Shown here in pieces: positions 1 through 5,012 of a stretch of DNA of 5,012 nucleotides (positions are counted from its first letter, which is position 1; every line of letters begins with the position of its first letter). Source of the stretch: Nitrosospira sp. (GTDB lineage Bacteria; Pseudomonadota; Gammaproteobacteria; Burkholderiales; Nitrosomonadaceae); the NCBI GenBank assembly GCA_030453055.1, contig JAKDLC010000189.1:1-5012 (forward strand), read 5' to 3'. The notes under the pieces are model-generated. The model saw nothing but the letters and a program-made list of their open reading frames with translations. It made no database searches and was not told the origin of the DNA. Both the position numbers and the translations under genes were made by a program.

Positions 1-143
1 ACGAAACAAAAGACCAGCAAGGGCGCGCGTCAATTTATGAAACATCCGGGCTAACATGATGATGCGTAAAATCATTTATCTATTTTGTTGCTCTCCCAAT
101 AGTGGTGCTGCATAGCGAGCGGCGGCACAGCGAGAAGTCATTG
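1..143. other. Non-coding flank downstream of the RES toxin gene
   Basis: No gene can be supported here. Two plus-strand frames stay open from the window edge for under 20 codons (stops near 52-54 and 57-59), so the end of an upstream plus-strand gene is possible but cannot be identified. A 19-codon frame starting with three ATGs at 56 has no ribosome binding site. No hairpin followed by a T-run is visible on the minus strand that would clearly terminate the toxin operon. Confidence 0.5.
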
Positions 144-782
144 CTAAAACCCGACAATCGACGAAGGAAAAGCGTGTCCTTTACTGATGCCGAGTTCTCT
201 CGCCAAGTCGACCAGATTCTTGACATGCACCGGCCCCTGTAACGGGTCTGAATTCAACTCTATTTTGAGATCGGCCTCGCTGATTCGATCGCCAAACAGC
301 ATACATGCTTGCGCCGCATCATCTTGCCGCGACGTCCAGTACAAACCATCGATATCCGGATAGCGGGTATGCCAATCCAATGCGAGGGCCGTGGTTGCAG
401 GATAATCCGTTACCGGCGTCTCGATCACCTGGGTTTTCTTCAGTTTCAGCGGAATCAGATACCTGGAAACAAGCGACAGCAAGCGTAACTCCCGAACCGG
501 ATGGATGCGGGAAACTGCCAAAGAATCAAGATCGTTGAAATCCAGAATATAGTCGTCGACATTCTGATCCGGCAAGTCATGAAAAACCGTTTCCATCGCG
601 GCGCAAATGAAAGTATTCCCGCCATATAAAGTAGGAATTACTTTTCCTTTAGCATCGGCGAGCGGGCTGAATCGGGCATCGCCCCTGCCGGATGCGTTGA
701 ATTCATTCGCGCGATAGGCGTTTTCATGAATCCGGTGAATACCGTGGTCTTTTTTCCAGCTATGGAAATAAGGACTAGCCAT
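144..782 (-). CDS. RES-domain toxin of a toxin-antitoxin pair
   Basis: Predicted 212-residue RES-family toxin, cytoplasmic. Characterised members act on NAD+ (for example MbcT, an NAD+ phosphorylase) or ADP-ribosylate a target (ParT); which chemistry this one uses is not shown. The family pattern is visible in order: a Tyr-Arg near residues 23-24, GDARFSP around 34-40 with the likely catalytic Arg37, a PTLYGG strand (50-55), AMETVFH with the conserved Glu64 (62-68), and DGLYWTSRQ with Ser151 (145-153), followed by a LFGDR segment typical of the domain end. These supply the Arg, Glu and Ser for which the family is named. The start at 782 is preferred: its ATG overlaps the antitoxin stop in an 8-base overlap (ATGGCTAG), an AGGAAAGG-like ribosome site lies about 11 bases upstream, and residue 1 begins just before the domain. 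The longer frame from ATG 833 would add 17 residues that only overlap the antitoxin. The gene looks intact. The antitoxin lies immediately upstream, implying co-translation. Confidence 0.87.
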   Translation of the reverse strand: MASPYFHSWKKDHGIHRIHENAYRANEFNASGRGDARFSPLADAKGKVIPTLYGGNTFICAAMETVFHDLPDQNVDDYILDFNDLDSLAVSRIHPVRELRLLSLVSRYLIPLKLKKTQVIETPVTDYPATTALALDWHTRYPDIDGLYWTSRQDDAAQACMLFGDRISEADLKIELNSDPLQGPVHVKNLVDLARELGISKGHAFPSSIVGF

Positions 783-1431
783 GACGCCAGCCGCCTTTCC
801 TTCTGGCGGCCGCCACAACCCGTTCCGGTTCATTCATCAGATCGCGGGGCTTTGATCCGCCCAGCCAGGCATTCGACGATTCAAACCAGGCAGCGATACG
901 CCATGGATCCATCTCCGTGCCAAAAACCTCGATGACTTCGGCAATCACCCGTCTGGGCTGAATCACGTCATCAAAGGCGTAGCGAGGATACCAATCCTTG
1001 CCTCTCCAACTGATCGAGAATAACTTGCCTTCCTTCTTCCAGCGGTTGGCCAGCGCGGCAGGATTGCTGGCGGAGCGCTGCGCCAGCTCGCCCACCTGTA
1101 TTGCGGATAACCATTCCGACCCTTGCAGGATGGCCTCCGCGGCATTCTTCTGCATCTCCATCAGCTGAGTGTCAACCGACCGTATTTCCACGCTAGGCCG
1201 GTAGACTTTCGCCGCACGCTTGAGCTCTTCGATTCGACCGTCATGAATCGACTGGCGGAAAAGCGGAACCACCTCCATGACGAAATCACGCACAGATATG
1301 GAGTGAGCCATCTGCCCGGAATCAAACATTTTCTCGATGGTTTTGATCATATCGGCATAATCGTCGCCGGACACGCCACTTCCCGGTTTGGGCTTGTCTA
1401 TGAGATCGCGCGATTTAGCGGGAGATACCAT
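775..1431 (-). CDS. Antitoxin with MbcA/ParS/Xre-type toxin-binding domain
   Basis: Predicted 218-residue antitoxin that would neutralise the RES toxin encoded directly downstream and probably represses the operon. The C-terminal part (about 160-212) fits the MbcA/ParS/Xre toxin-binding domain: a helix RRVIAEVIEVFG, then PWRIAAWFESSNAWLGGSKPRDLM (given by positions 176-199; key residues Trp177, Trp182, Asn187, Leu190, Gly191, Pro195, Leu198), the usual W..sPn..L.G..P..ll pattern. Residues about 108-153 (WLSAIQVGELAQRS, then NRWKKEGKLFSI and a WYPRYAFD end) read as a helix-turn-helix with a wing-like strand and are the likely DNA-binding part. Residues 1-105 are mostly helical, and I recognise no known domain in them; there is no obvious canonical Xre domain. 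The start at 1431 is the longest frame but has no good Shine-Dalgarno site; Met28 is an alternative start. Translationally coupled to the toxin by an 8-base overlap. The toxin-binding assignment is firm, the DNA-binding one is inference. Confidence 0.82.
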   Translation of the reverse strand: MVSPAKSRDLIDKPKPGSGVSGDDYADMIKTIEKMFDSGQMAHSISVRDFVMEVVPLFRQSIHDGRIEELKRAAKVYRPSVEIRSVDTQLMEMQKNAAEAILQGSEWLSAIQVGELAQRSASNPAALANRWKKEGKLFSISWRGKDWYPRYAFDDVIQPRRVIAEVIEVFGTEMDPWRIAAWFESSNAWLGGSKPRDLMNEPERVVAAARRKGGWRHG

Positions 1432-1480
1432 GATATCGTTATTTATATGAATAGTGTTTTACGATAACATATATCACGAC
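1432..1480 (-). promoter_or_regulatory. Putative promoter/operator of the toxin-antitoxin operon
   Basis: This stretch is clearly richer in A and T than its surroundings and sits directly in front of the antitoxin start. Read on the minus strand it has a -10-like TATAAA (plus-strand 1442-1447), only 10 bases from the ATG, and no strong -35 at the right distance. An inverted repeat TATCGT (1434-1439) / ACGATA (1461-1466) flanks that hexamer and would suit autorepression by the antitoxin, as known for MbcA/Xre-type antitoxins. The promoter would give a nearly leaderless message, which agrees with the missing ribosome site, or the true start is further inside the gene. Inference only. Confidence 0.35.
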
Positions 1481-1521
1481 GCCTTTCAAATCCTGGCTTA
1501 TTTCTTTCCACCCGGGGGTAG

Positions 1522-1550
1522 GGCGTCAATAAGCGACAGCGCATTGCGCC
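1522..1550. repeat. Palindromic intergenic repeat, family A (GGCG-CAAT / ATTGCGCC hairpin)
   Basis: GGCG and CAAT (1522-1525 and 1527-1530, with one bulged T at 1526) can pair with ATTGCGCC (1543-1550), giving an 8-bp stem with one bulge around a 12-base loop containing AAGCGACAGCGC. A short palindrome with an AAGCG...GCGC core is typical of dispersed repeats in beta- and gammaproteobacterial intergenic DNA; its copy number in this genome cannot be judged here. No T-run follows, so it is not a classical terminator. Confidence 0.55.
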
Positions 1551-1564
1551 GTATGAGCCATCCC

Positions 1565-1587
1565 TGATTACGCTGCGCTATCCGACC
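1565..1587 (-). repeat. REP-like palindromic repeat, family B, copy 1 (inverted)
   Basis: On the minus strand this reads GGTCGGATAGCGCAGCG followed by TAATCA. It matches the elements at 1687-1716 and 2347-2371 in the opposite orientation (shared pattern GTCGGnTTAGCGnAGCGTAATCcg, with one base missing here). The 3' arm is degraded (TAATCA instead of TAATCCG), so the stem is weak. Three copies within about 800 bases, all between genes, support a dispersed repeat family. Confidence 0.6.
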
Positions 1588-1596
1588 CGCAAAAAA

Positions 1597-1627
1597 CTGG
1601 ATTCCCGCTTTCACGGGAATGACGAAG
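1597..1627. repeat. ATTCCC-N8-GGGAAT repeat (dRS3-like), copy 1
   Basis: The core at 1601-1620 fits exactly the pattern ATTCCC-N8-GGGAAT, the pattern of the dRS3 repeats of Neisseria, which are known as targets for filamentous phage insertion; similar units occur in other proteobacteria. It forms a perfect 7-bp stem (ATTCCCG 1601-1607 with CGGGAAT 1614-1620) around a 6-base loop. The flanks CTGG on the left and GACGAAG on the right are shared with the neighbouring copy at 1640-1673. No T-run follows. The similarity to dRS3 is by pattern only; relation by descent is not shown. Confidence 0.6.
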
Positions 1628-1639
1628 CCCGTAGGGTGC

Positions 1640-1673
1640 CTGGAACCCCGCTTTTTTTACGGGAATGACGAAG
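1640..1673. repeat. Degenerate second copy of the ATTCCC...GGGAAT repeat
   Basis: Direct repeat of 1597-1627: both begin CTGGA, both carry CCCGCTTT in the middle and both end ACGGGAATGACGAAG. The left arm has changed (AACCCC instead of ATTCCC) and the loop has grown by a run of seven T (1652-1658), so only CCCG (1647-1650) and CGGG (1660-1663) still pair. The two copies are tandem, 12 bases apart. Confidence 0.6.
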
Positions 1674-1686
1674 TTGACCGTAGACC

Positions 1687-1716
1687 GTAGGTCGGTTTAG
1701 CGAAGCGTAATCCGAC
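1687..1716 (+). repeat. REP-like palindromic repeat, family B, copy 2
   Basis: GTAGGTCGGTTTAGCG followed by AAGCGTAATCCGAC. The outer GTCGG (1691-1695) pairs with CCGAC (1712-1716), with an imperfect inner stem. It lies about 25 bases beyond the stop codon of the DUF4142 gene on the minus strand, a place where REP-type hairpins can stabilise the 3' end of a transcript; that role is inference. Confidence 0.6.
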
Positions 1717-1740
1717 AATTCCGTAGTTCCGCCGTAGCGG

Positions 1741-2268
1741 CTATTTCTTCCTGCCCAACGAGGTCTTGATCAGCCTGGCTTGTTCGAGATGGGTCCCAAG
1801 CCGCGGCCGCATCGTGCTCAGCAGGCTCTTCAACTCTTCATTCCTCGCATTCGGGATCAGCTTCTTGTCCCACAGATCGAGTGCTTGTTGATGAGATTCC
1901 ACTTCATGGCCCATATAATCCAGATCGAACAATATGCCGCTCAATTTCTTGAGCTTCTCCAGATATTTTTCCCCATCCGCCTTCAAGCCATCGCTGATCG
2001 AACTGCTCTGCGGCGTAATGTTTGCCTTATTCGCCCAGTCATTGAACAGGGAATCAGACTCATTATGCTCCCCCGCTGAACGGTCACCGAACGCCTTGAC
2101 TTCCGGGTGAGACGACGTGGCTTGCGCCAGATTGCCAACATTGATTTCAGCCTGATTCACGGCCATGACGATACCCACGATTTGCGCATCATTGAGCGCT
2201 GCCGTTTCGGCAGTGGCCGCAAAGGTTGGGGCTATCAGAGCAATGGCCAAGACGAGTAATTTTTTCAT
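1741..2268 (-). CDS. Exported DUF4142 family protein
   Basis: Predicted 175-residue envelope protein of the DUF4142 family, whose members are small helical, ferritin-like-fold proteins of unknown function. Residues 1-20 form a clear Sec signal peptide: two Lys at 2-3, a hydrophobic core LLVLAIALIAP, and an Ala-Thr-Ala site at 18-20 for signal peptidase I, so the mature protein should be periplasmic. The mature part is helical: LNDAQIVGIVMAVNQAEI (25-42), a helix HPEVKAFGDRSAGEHNES (54-71) with the family's conserved Asp/Glu-His at 67-68, a segment HEVESHQQALDLWDK (121-135) and RLGTHLEQARLIK (156-168). The spaced His residues 68, 126 and 160 are the family hallmark and might bind metal, which is not proven. 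The start is well supported by AAGGAG (plus-strand 2276-2281), 7 bases from the ATG. A TATCAT hexamer (minus strand, plus 2309-2314) could be its -10 box. Monocistronic by position; it diverges from cas3, and no link to either neighbour is evident. Confidence 0.85.
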   Translation of the reverse strand: MKKLLVLAIALIAPTFAATAETAALNDAQIVGIVMAVNQAEINVGNLAQATSSHPEVKAFGDRSAGEHNESDSLFNDWANKANITPQSSSISDGLKADGEKYLEKLKKLSGILFDLDYMGHEVESHQQALDLWDKKLIPNARNEELKSLLSTMRPRLGTHLEQARLIKTSLGRKK

Positions 2269-2275
2269 GGAAAAA

Positions 2276-2281
2276 CTCCTT
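2276..2281 (-). promoter_or_regulatory. Ribosome binding site of the DUF4142 gene
   Basis: The minus strand reads AAGGAG, a near-perfect Shine-Dalgarno sequence, with a 7-base spacer (TTTTTCC) to the ATG at 2268. It fixes the start that yields an intact signal peptide. Confidence 0.8.
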
Positions 2282-2346
2282 ATTGTTCAGTTCGAGGCAT
2301 CACGCCCCATGATACACGCCAAGGCAGAATCATGTTGTCGCTGACC

Positions 2347-2371
2347 GTCGGATTAGCGTAGCGTAATCCGG
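2347..2371 (+). repeat. REP-like palindromic repeat, family B, copy 3
   Basis: Best preserved copy of the family: CGGATTA (2349-2355) and TAATCCG (2364-2370) form a perfect 7-bp stem around the 8-base loop GCGTAGCG. It lies in the region between the divergent DUF4142 and cas3 genes, upstream of both, so it is not acting as a terminator for either gene. Confidence 0.65.
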
Positions 2372-2435
2372 CTATTCAACTGTACTTCTGCCCTGACACG
2401 TGTACCAAAGTCCAATGGTCGTTTAACTTCAAGGT

Positions 2436-2448
2436 CCGTAAAATACGG
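2436..2448. promoter_or_regulatory. Short perfect palindrome upstream of cas3
   Basis: CCGTA-AAA-TACGG is a perfect 5-bp inverted repeat with a 3-base centre, 52 bases before the cas3 start. A -10-like TAAAAT (2439-2444) overlaps its middle, so a protein bound here would block a promoter at this point. No matching -35 box is evident. This could equally be chance in a 230-base region; a regulatory role is inference. Confidence 0.25.
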
Positions 2449-2485
2449 CACTAACAAGCGCCGCACGCACGCCAACCGTGTCTTG

Positions 2486-2493
2486 AAGAAGGA
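2486..2493 (+). promoter_or_regulatory. Ribosome binding site of cas3
   Basis: AAGAAGGA lies 7 bases before the ATG at 2501, an ordinary Shine-Dalgarno placement. It supports 2501 over the ATG at 2493, which is in another frame and soon meets a stop, and over a TTG at 2483 in the same frame, which has no such site. Confidence 0.7.
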
Positions 2494-2500
2494 TGAGTAC

Positions 2501-5012
2501 ATGCTGGGACGCCGTATTCAAAAACCGCCTGAATCGTTTAGTTCGCCACCTCTACCTTTAAATCAGTGCCTGGCCAAGTCGCGCAGAACGGGTGAAAACG
2601 CCGTATTGCCTGGACGGCTGGTGCTTAGTCACTGCCAGATTGTCGGTGAAGTGGCGCGCGCGATGATGATGCGCATGCCTGATTGGCTGCGCGCAGAATT
2701 GTTTCCGGATGGCGCCGAACTAATTGCTGCCGCTCATGATATTGGCAAGGTCAGCCCGACCTTTCAAAAGAAAATCTATTCCGCGCTTTCTCAAAAAGAT
2801 GAGGCCGTACTTTCAGCATTGAAGGCGTTTAATGCCGAGGCTGAAAAATGCTGGGGAGGGCATGGCGGCGTCAGTCAGGCAGCAGCAGCCGCTCAGAATG
2901 CCGGGAAATATATTCCGGAAATTCTAGGCCAGCATCATGGATTCTCGCCAAATTTAGCGCTTTATCAAGCTACCAGTGAAGTATTTGGTGGCCAACCCTG
3001 GCAAGCACAACGCAGCGAATTACTTGAGCAGCTCAAGCAAGTATTGGGTACCGATTTCCCCATCGTGAAAGACCCGTTACAGGCGCGTGTACTTGCCGGA
3101 CTCACCACGGTTTCTGACTGGATTGGCTCGGGGTCGCTGTTTGAAGACCCTGATGGCGATTGGCGATCAAAAATCGAATTGGCATTGGATTCGGCTGGAT
3201 TTATACAGCCACAGCTGAAATCCGGCTTACGTTTCTTCGATGTATTTGGCTTTACACCCAAAGCCGCACAAATCAAGCTGATCGAGGCAGCAAATCAACC
3301 TGGCGTGTATGTGCTCGAAGCGCCGATGGGATTGGGAAAAACCGAGGCTGCCCTCCACGCGGCTTATCAATTGCTGGAAAAAAAGCTGGCCACAGGCATT
3401 TATTTTGCGCTACCCACCCAACTCACTTCCGACAAGATTCACGAACGGGTCAATGCATTTTTGACTCGGATTCTGGAGGATGAATCACCCCATAAGCAAG
3501 CCTTGCTCGTCCACGGCAATGCCTGGTTGAAGCAGTTTGAAATGGGCGAGGAAGGCAACCCGGGCGGGGCCTGGTTTGCCCAAGGGAAGCGCGGTATTTT
3601 GGCGCCGTTTGCGGTGGGCACGGATGACCAGGCTTTGATGGCGGTCATGAATGTCAAACACGGTTTCGTCCGCACCTTCGGCTTGGCGGGCAAGGTGGTT
3701 ATACTGGATGAAGTGCATTCGTACGATAGCTTTACCGGCACGATTCTGGATGCGCTGGTTAAAGCGCTACGCCAATTACGCTGCACGGTCATTATCCTGA
3801 GCGCCACGCTTACCCGGGAACGCAGGGCCAAATTGCTGGGCATCGCGTCACAAGACGCCGCTTACCCTTTGATTACTGCACAGCCTAATGATGGCCATGC
3901 AACGGAAATTGCCGTGGAACAAATTCCCGATGTTTTGGTAGCCATTGCCCATCACCCTGAAACCGATGCCATTGAAGAAGTTTTGCGCCGGGCTGAAGAA
4001 GGGCAGCAGGTATTGTGGATAGAAAATACCGTCAAAGAGTCCCAAAACCTATACCAGAAGCTCGCTGCCCGCACCAGCGGAATGGGAGTGGCGTGCGGCC
4101 TGTTGCATTCGCGCTTTACCAAAGCCGATCGTGGCGCCAATGAAGATGCGTGGGTTACCTGTTTTGGCAAAGGCGGCGCGAAAACTCGTGCACGGCAAGG
4201 GCGCATTCTCGTCGGCACACAAGTGCTCGAGCAATCCCTGGATATCGACGCCGATTTTCTGGTGACCCGTATCGCCCCTACCGACATGCTGCTGCAAAGG
4301 CTGGGGCGTTTGTGGCGGCATGCGGAAACTTCGCGCCCGCGGTCGGCCCGGCGCGAGGCATGGATACTCGCGTCCGATCTGGCAACGGCCACCGTATCCC
4401 CCGAGCTGGCCTTTGGTGCAACGGCGAAGGTTTACTCGCCTTACGTGCTTTGCCGCAGCCTGGGGGTCTGGCAGGCTATTACTCAAGTTCGTTTGCCGGG
4501 CCAGATTCGTGAGCTGATAGAAGCAACCTACGCGAAACGAGACGAGAGCGAGCACATGGCCAGGCACCTGCATCAGGTGGAGGCCGTGCGAACCCGGCTC
4601 GAGCGTCTGGCGTTGCATGGGCTATCGAAAGGCGGCACGACACAACCGGAAGAAAAAGCCCAAACCCGCCACAGCGAACTGGAATCCACCGAAGTGCTAT
4701 TGATTCGCGCTTATCAATACGATCCGGGAAAGCAAGGGACCTGGGTTACCTTGCTTGGTAATGAACGGATATTGGTTCCCCATAACGGCCGTTCTCTTAA
4801 TCGAAACCGCTGGCGCGAGATTAGCGCAACGCTGATGCAAAACACGTTGAAGGTCGCCGATTATCTCGCGCCTGACGCAGTCAGTAAACGCCGCATCAAT
4901 TGGCTCGGCGATTATTTTTATCTGGGCAGGCCCGAATATGATGAAAGCGTCATGTTGCGCGTGGCGCTGGTTGATGAAACCGGAGCGGTTAAATCGCTCG
5001 ATAACGGCGTGG
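2501..5012 (+). CDS. cas3: CRISPR-associated nuclease-helicase Cas3 (3' end beyond window)
   Basis: Cas3, the single-strand DNA nuclease and 3'-5' helicase recruited by Cascade in type I CRISPR interference. The frame is open for 837 codons to the window edge, so the C-terminus is missing. N-terminal HD nuclease: His44 (LSHC), His79-Asp80 in AAHDIGK, His121 (GGHGG), His145-His146 (GQHHG) and Asp206 (VSDW), the full metal-binding set. Superfamily 2 helicase: FTPKAAQ (251-257, Q-motif-like), Walker A APMGLGKTE (274-282), motif Ia ALPTQLTS (303-310), DEVH (403-406) in ILDEVHSYD, SAT (434-436), LLHSRF (534-539), motif V GTQVLEQSLDID (572-583) and motif VI QRLGRLWRH (599-607). Residues about 650-837 form the start of the Cas3 C-terminal region. 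An N-terminal HD domain argues against I-G (I-U), where HD is C-terminal, and there is no Cas2 fusion before it as in I-F. The length of over 837 residues suits I-E better than the usually shorter I-C, but the subtype is not settled. All visible catalytic residues are present. First gene of a likely cas operon running rightwards. Confidence 0.95.
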   Translation, partial: MLGRRIQKPPESFSSPPLPLNQCLAKSRRTGENAVLPGRLVLSHCQIVGEVARAMMMRMPDWLRAELFPDGAELIAAAHDIGKVSPTFQKKIYSALSQKDEAVLSALKAFNAEAEKCWGGHGGVSQAAAAAQNAGKYIPEILGQHHGFSPNLALYQATSEVFGGQPWQAQRSELLEQLKQVLGTDFPIVKDPLQARVLAGLTTVSDWIGSGSLFEDPDGDWRSKIELALDSAGFIQPQLKSGLRFFDVFGFTPKAAQIKLIEAANQPGVYVLEAPMGLGKTEAALHAAYQLLEKKLATGIYFALPTQLTSDKIHERVNAFLTRILEDESPHKQALLVHGNAWLKQFEMGEEGNPGGAWFAQGKRGILAPFAVGTDDQALMAVMNVKHGFVRTFGLAGKVVILDEVHSYDSFTGTILDALVKALRQLRCTVIILSATLTRERRAKLLGIASQDAAYPLITAQPNDGHATEIAVEQIPDVLVAIAHHPETDAIEEVLRRAEEGQQVLWIENTVKESQNLYQKLAARTSGMGVACGLLHSRFTKADRGANEDAWVTCFGKGGAKTRARQGRILVGTQVLEQSLDIDADFLVTRIAPTDMLLQRLGRLWRHAETSRPRSARREAWILASDLATATVSPELAFGATAKVYSPYVLCRSLGVWQAITQVRLPGQIRELIEATYAKRDESEHMARHLHQVEAVRTRLERLALHGLSKGGTTQPEEKAQTRHSELESTEVLLIRAYQYDPGKQGTWVTLLGNERILVPHNGRSLNRNRWREISATLMQNTLKVADYLAPDAVSKRRINWLGDYFYLGRPEYDESVMLRVALVDETGAVKSLDNGV

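Larger units (their letters stand above)
1432..1740. other. Intergenic region between toxin-antitoxin operon and DUF4142 gene
   Basis: About 310 bases without a protein gene. From left to right it holds the AT-rich promoter-like stretch (1432-1480), one family A palindrome, one inverted family B palindrome, two tandem dRS3-like units and a second family B palindrome. Repeat spacing and sequences are irregular and differ in family, so this is not a CRISPR array. No tRNA or recognised small RNA is visible. Confidence 0.6.

Noticed and set aside
56..115. 19-codon frame MMMRKIIYLFCC... on the plus strand
   Set aside because: It resembles a short signal-like peptide but has no ribosome site and is too short to support as a gene.
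1123..1467. 114-codon plus-strand open frame opposite the antitoxin
   Set aside because: The minus-strand frame encodes a recognisable antitoxin coupled to its toxin; this frame overlaps it and has no family resemblance.
1601..1663. Rho-independent terminators at the GC hairpins
   Set aside because: The 7-bp hairpin at 1601-1620 lacks a following T-run, and the T-run at 1652-1658 lies in the loop of the weaker copy, not after a stem.
1522..1716. Possible CRISPR array
   Set aside because: Repeats belong to three different families with irregular spacing and mixed orientation, and there are no uniform spacers.
1780..2079. 99-codon plus-strand open frame opposite the DUF4142 gene
   Set aside because: The opposite strand has a signal peptide, good ribosome site and family motifs; this one is a shadow.
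2652..2677. GCGC and ATG runs near the start of cas3
   Set aside because: The short GCGCGCG and ATGATGATG tracts simply encode the Ala-Arg-Ala-Met-Met-Met stretch of the HD domain; no sign of phase variation.
3439..3843. 134-codon minus-strand open frame, antisense to cas3
   Set aside because: Shadow of the Cas3 coding sequence covering the DEVH and SAT motifs; low-complexity-like composition and no plausible ribosome site context.
4150..4512. 120-codon plus-strand frame within cas3
   Set aside because: Out-of-frame shadow, very rich in Arg and Ala; cas3 continues without a break through it, so it is not evidence of a frameshift.
4049..4618. 189-codon minus-strand open frame, antisense to cas3
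   Set aside because: It lies wholly inside the cas3 helicase region, where the plus strand carries well-conserved motifs V and VI. The translation is rich in Arg, Gln, Pro and Ser and looks like no known fold.

Overview
The window looks like a chromosomal accessory (defence-type) region of a proteobacterium. Codon use and base composition are moderate (roughly half GC by eye). The proteins resemble beta-/gammaproteobacterial families, and the intergenic DNA carries short palindromic repeats of the kind scattered through such genomes. The genus cannot be fixed from this sequence alone.

Layout: positions 1-143 hold no gene I can support. Positions 144-1431 (minus strand) hold a two-gene toxin-antitoxin operon. 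The upstream gene encodes an antitoxin with a C-terminal MbcA/ParS/Xre-type toxin-binding domain. It overlaps by 8 bp a downstream gene for a RES-domain toxin, a family known to attack NAD+ or related substrates. Positions 1432-1740 are non-coding: an AT-rich promoter/operator-like stretch for the operon, then a cluster of at least four short palindromic elements from three different families. Positions 1741-2268 (minus) encode an exported DUF4142 protein. Positions 2269-2500 form the divergent intergenic region, with another copy of one palindromic repeat and a small perfect palindrome. From 2501 to the window edge, one uninterrupted plus-strand reading frame (837 codons, no stop reached) encodes Cas3, the HD nuclease-helicase of type I CRISPR-Cas systems.

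Working together: Cas3 is the effector nuclease that degrades DNA flagged by Cascade. The remaining cas genes and any CRISPR array must lie beyond position 5012, since none is visible here. The RES toxin-antitoxin module is a stand-alone stress or defence unit; its position next to the cas locus fits defence-island clustering, but no functional link can be read from the sequence. The DUF4142 gene separates the two and has its own ribosome binding site. I see no clearly new system. The points most worth a second look are the antitoxin, whose toxin-binding domain is joined to a region that is not a recognisable Xre domain, and the dense patchwork of repeats between the toxin-antitoxin operon and the DUF4142 gene.
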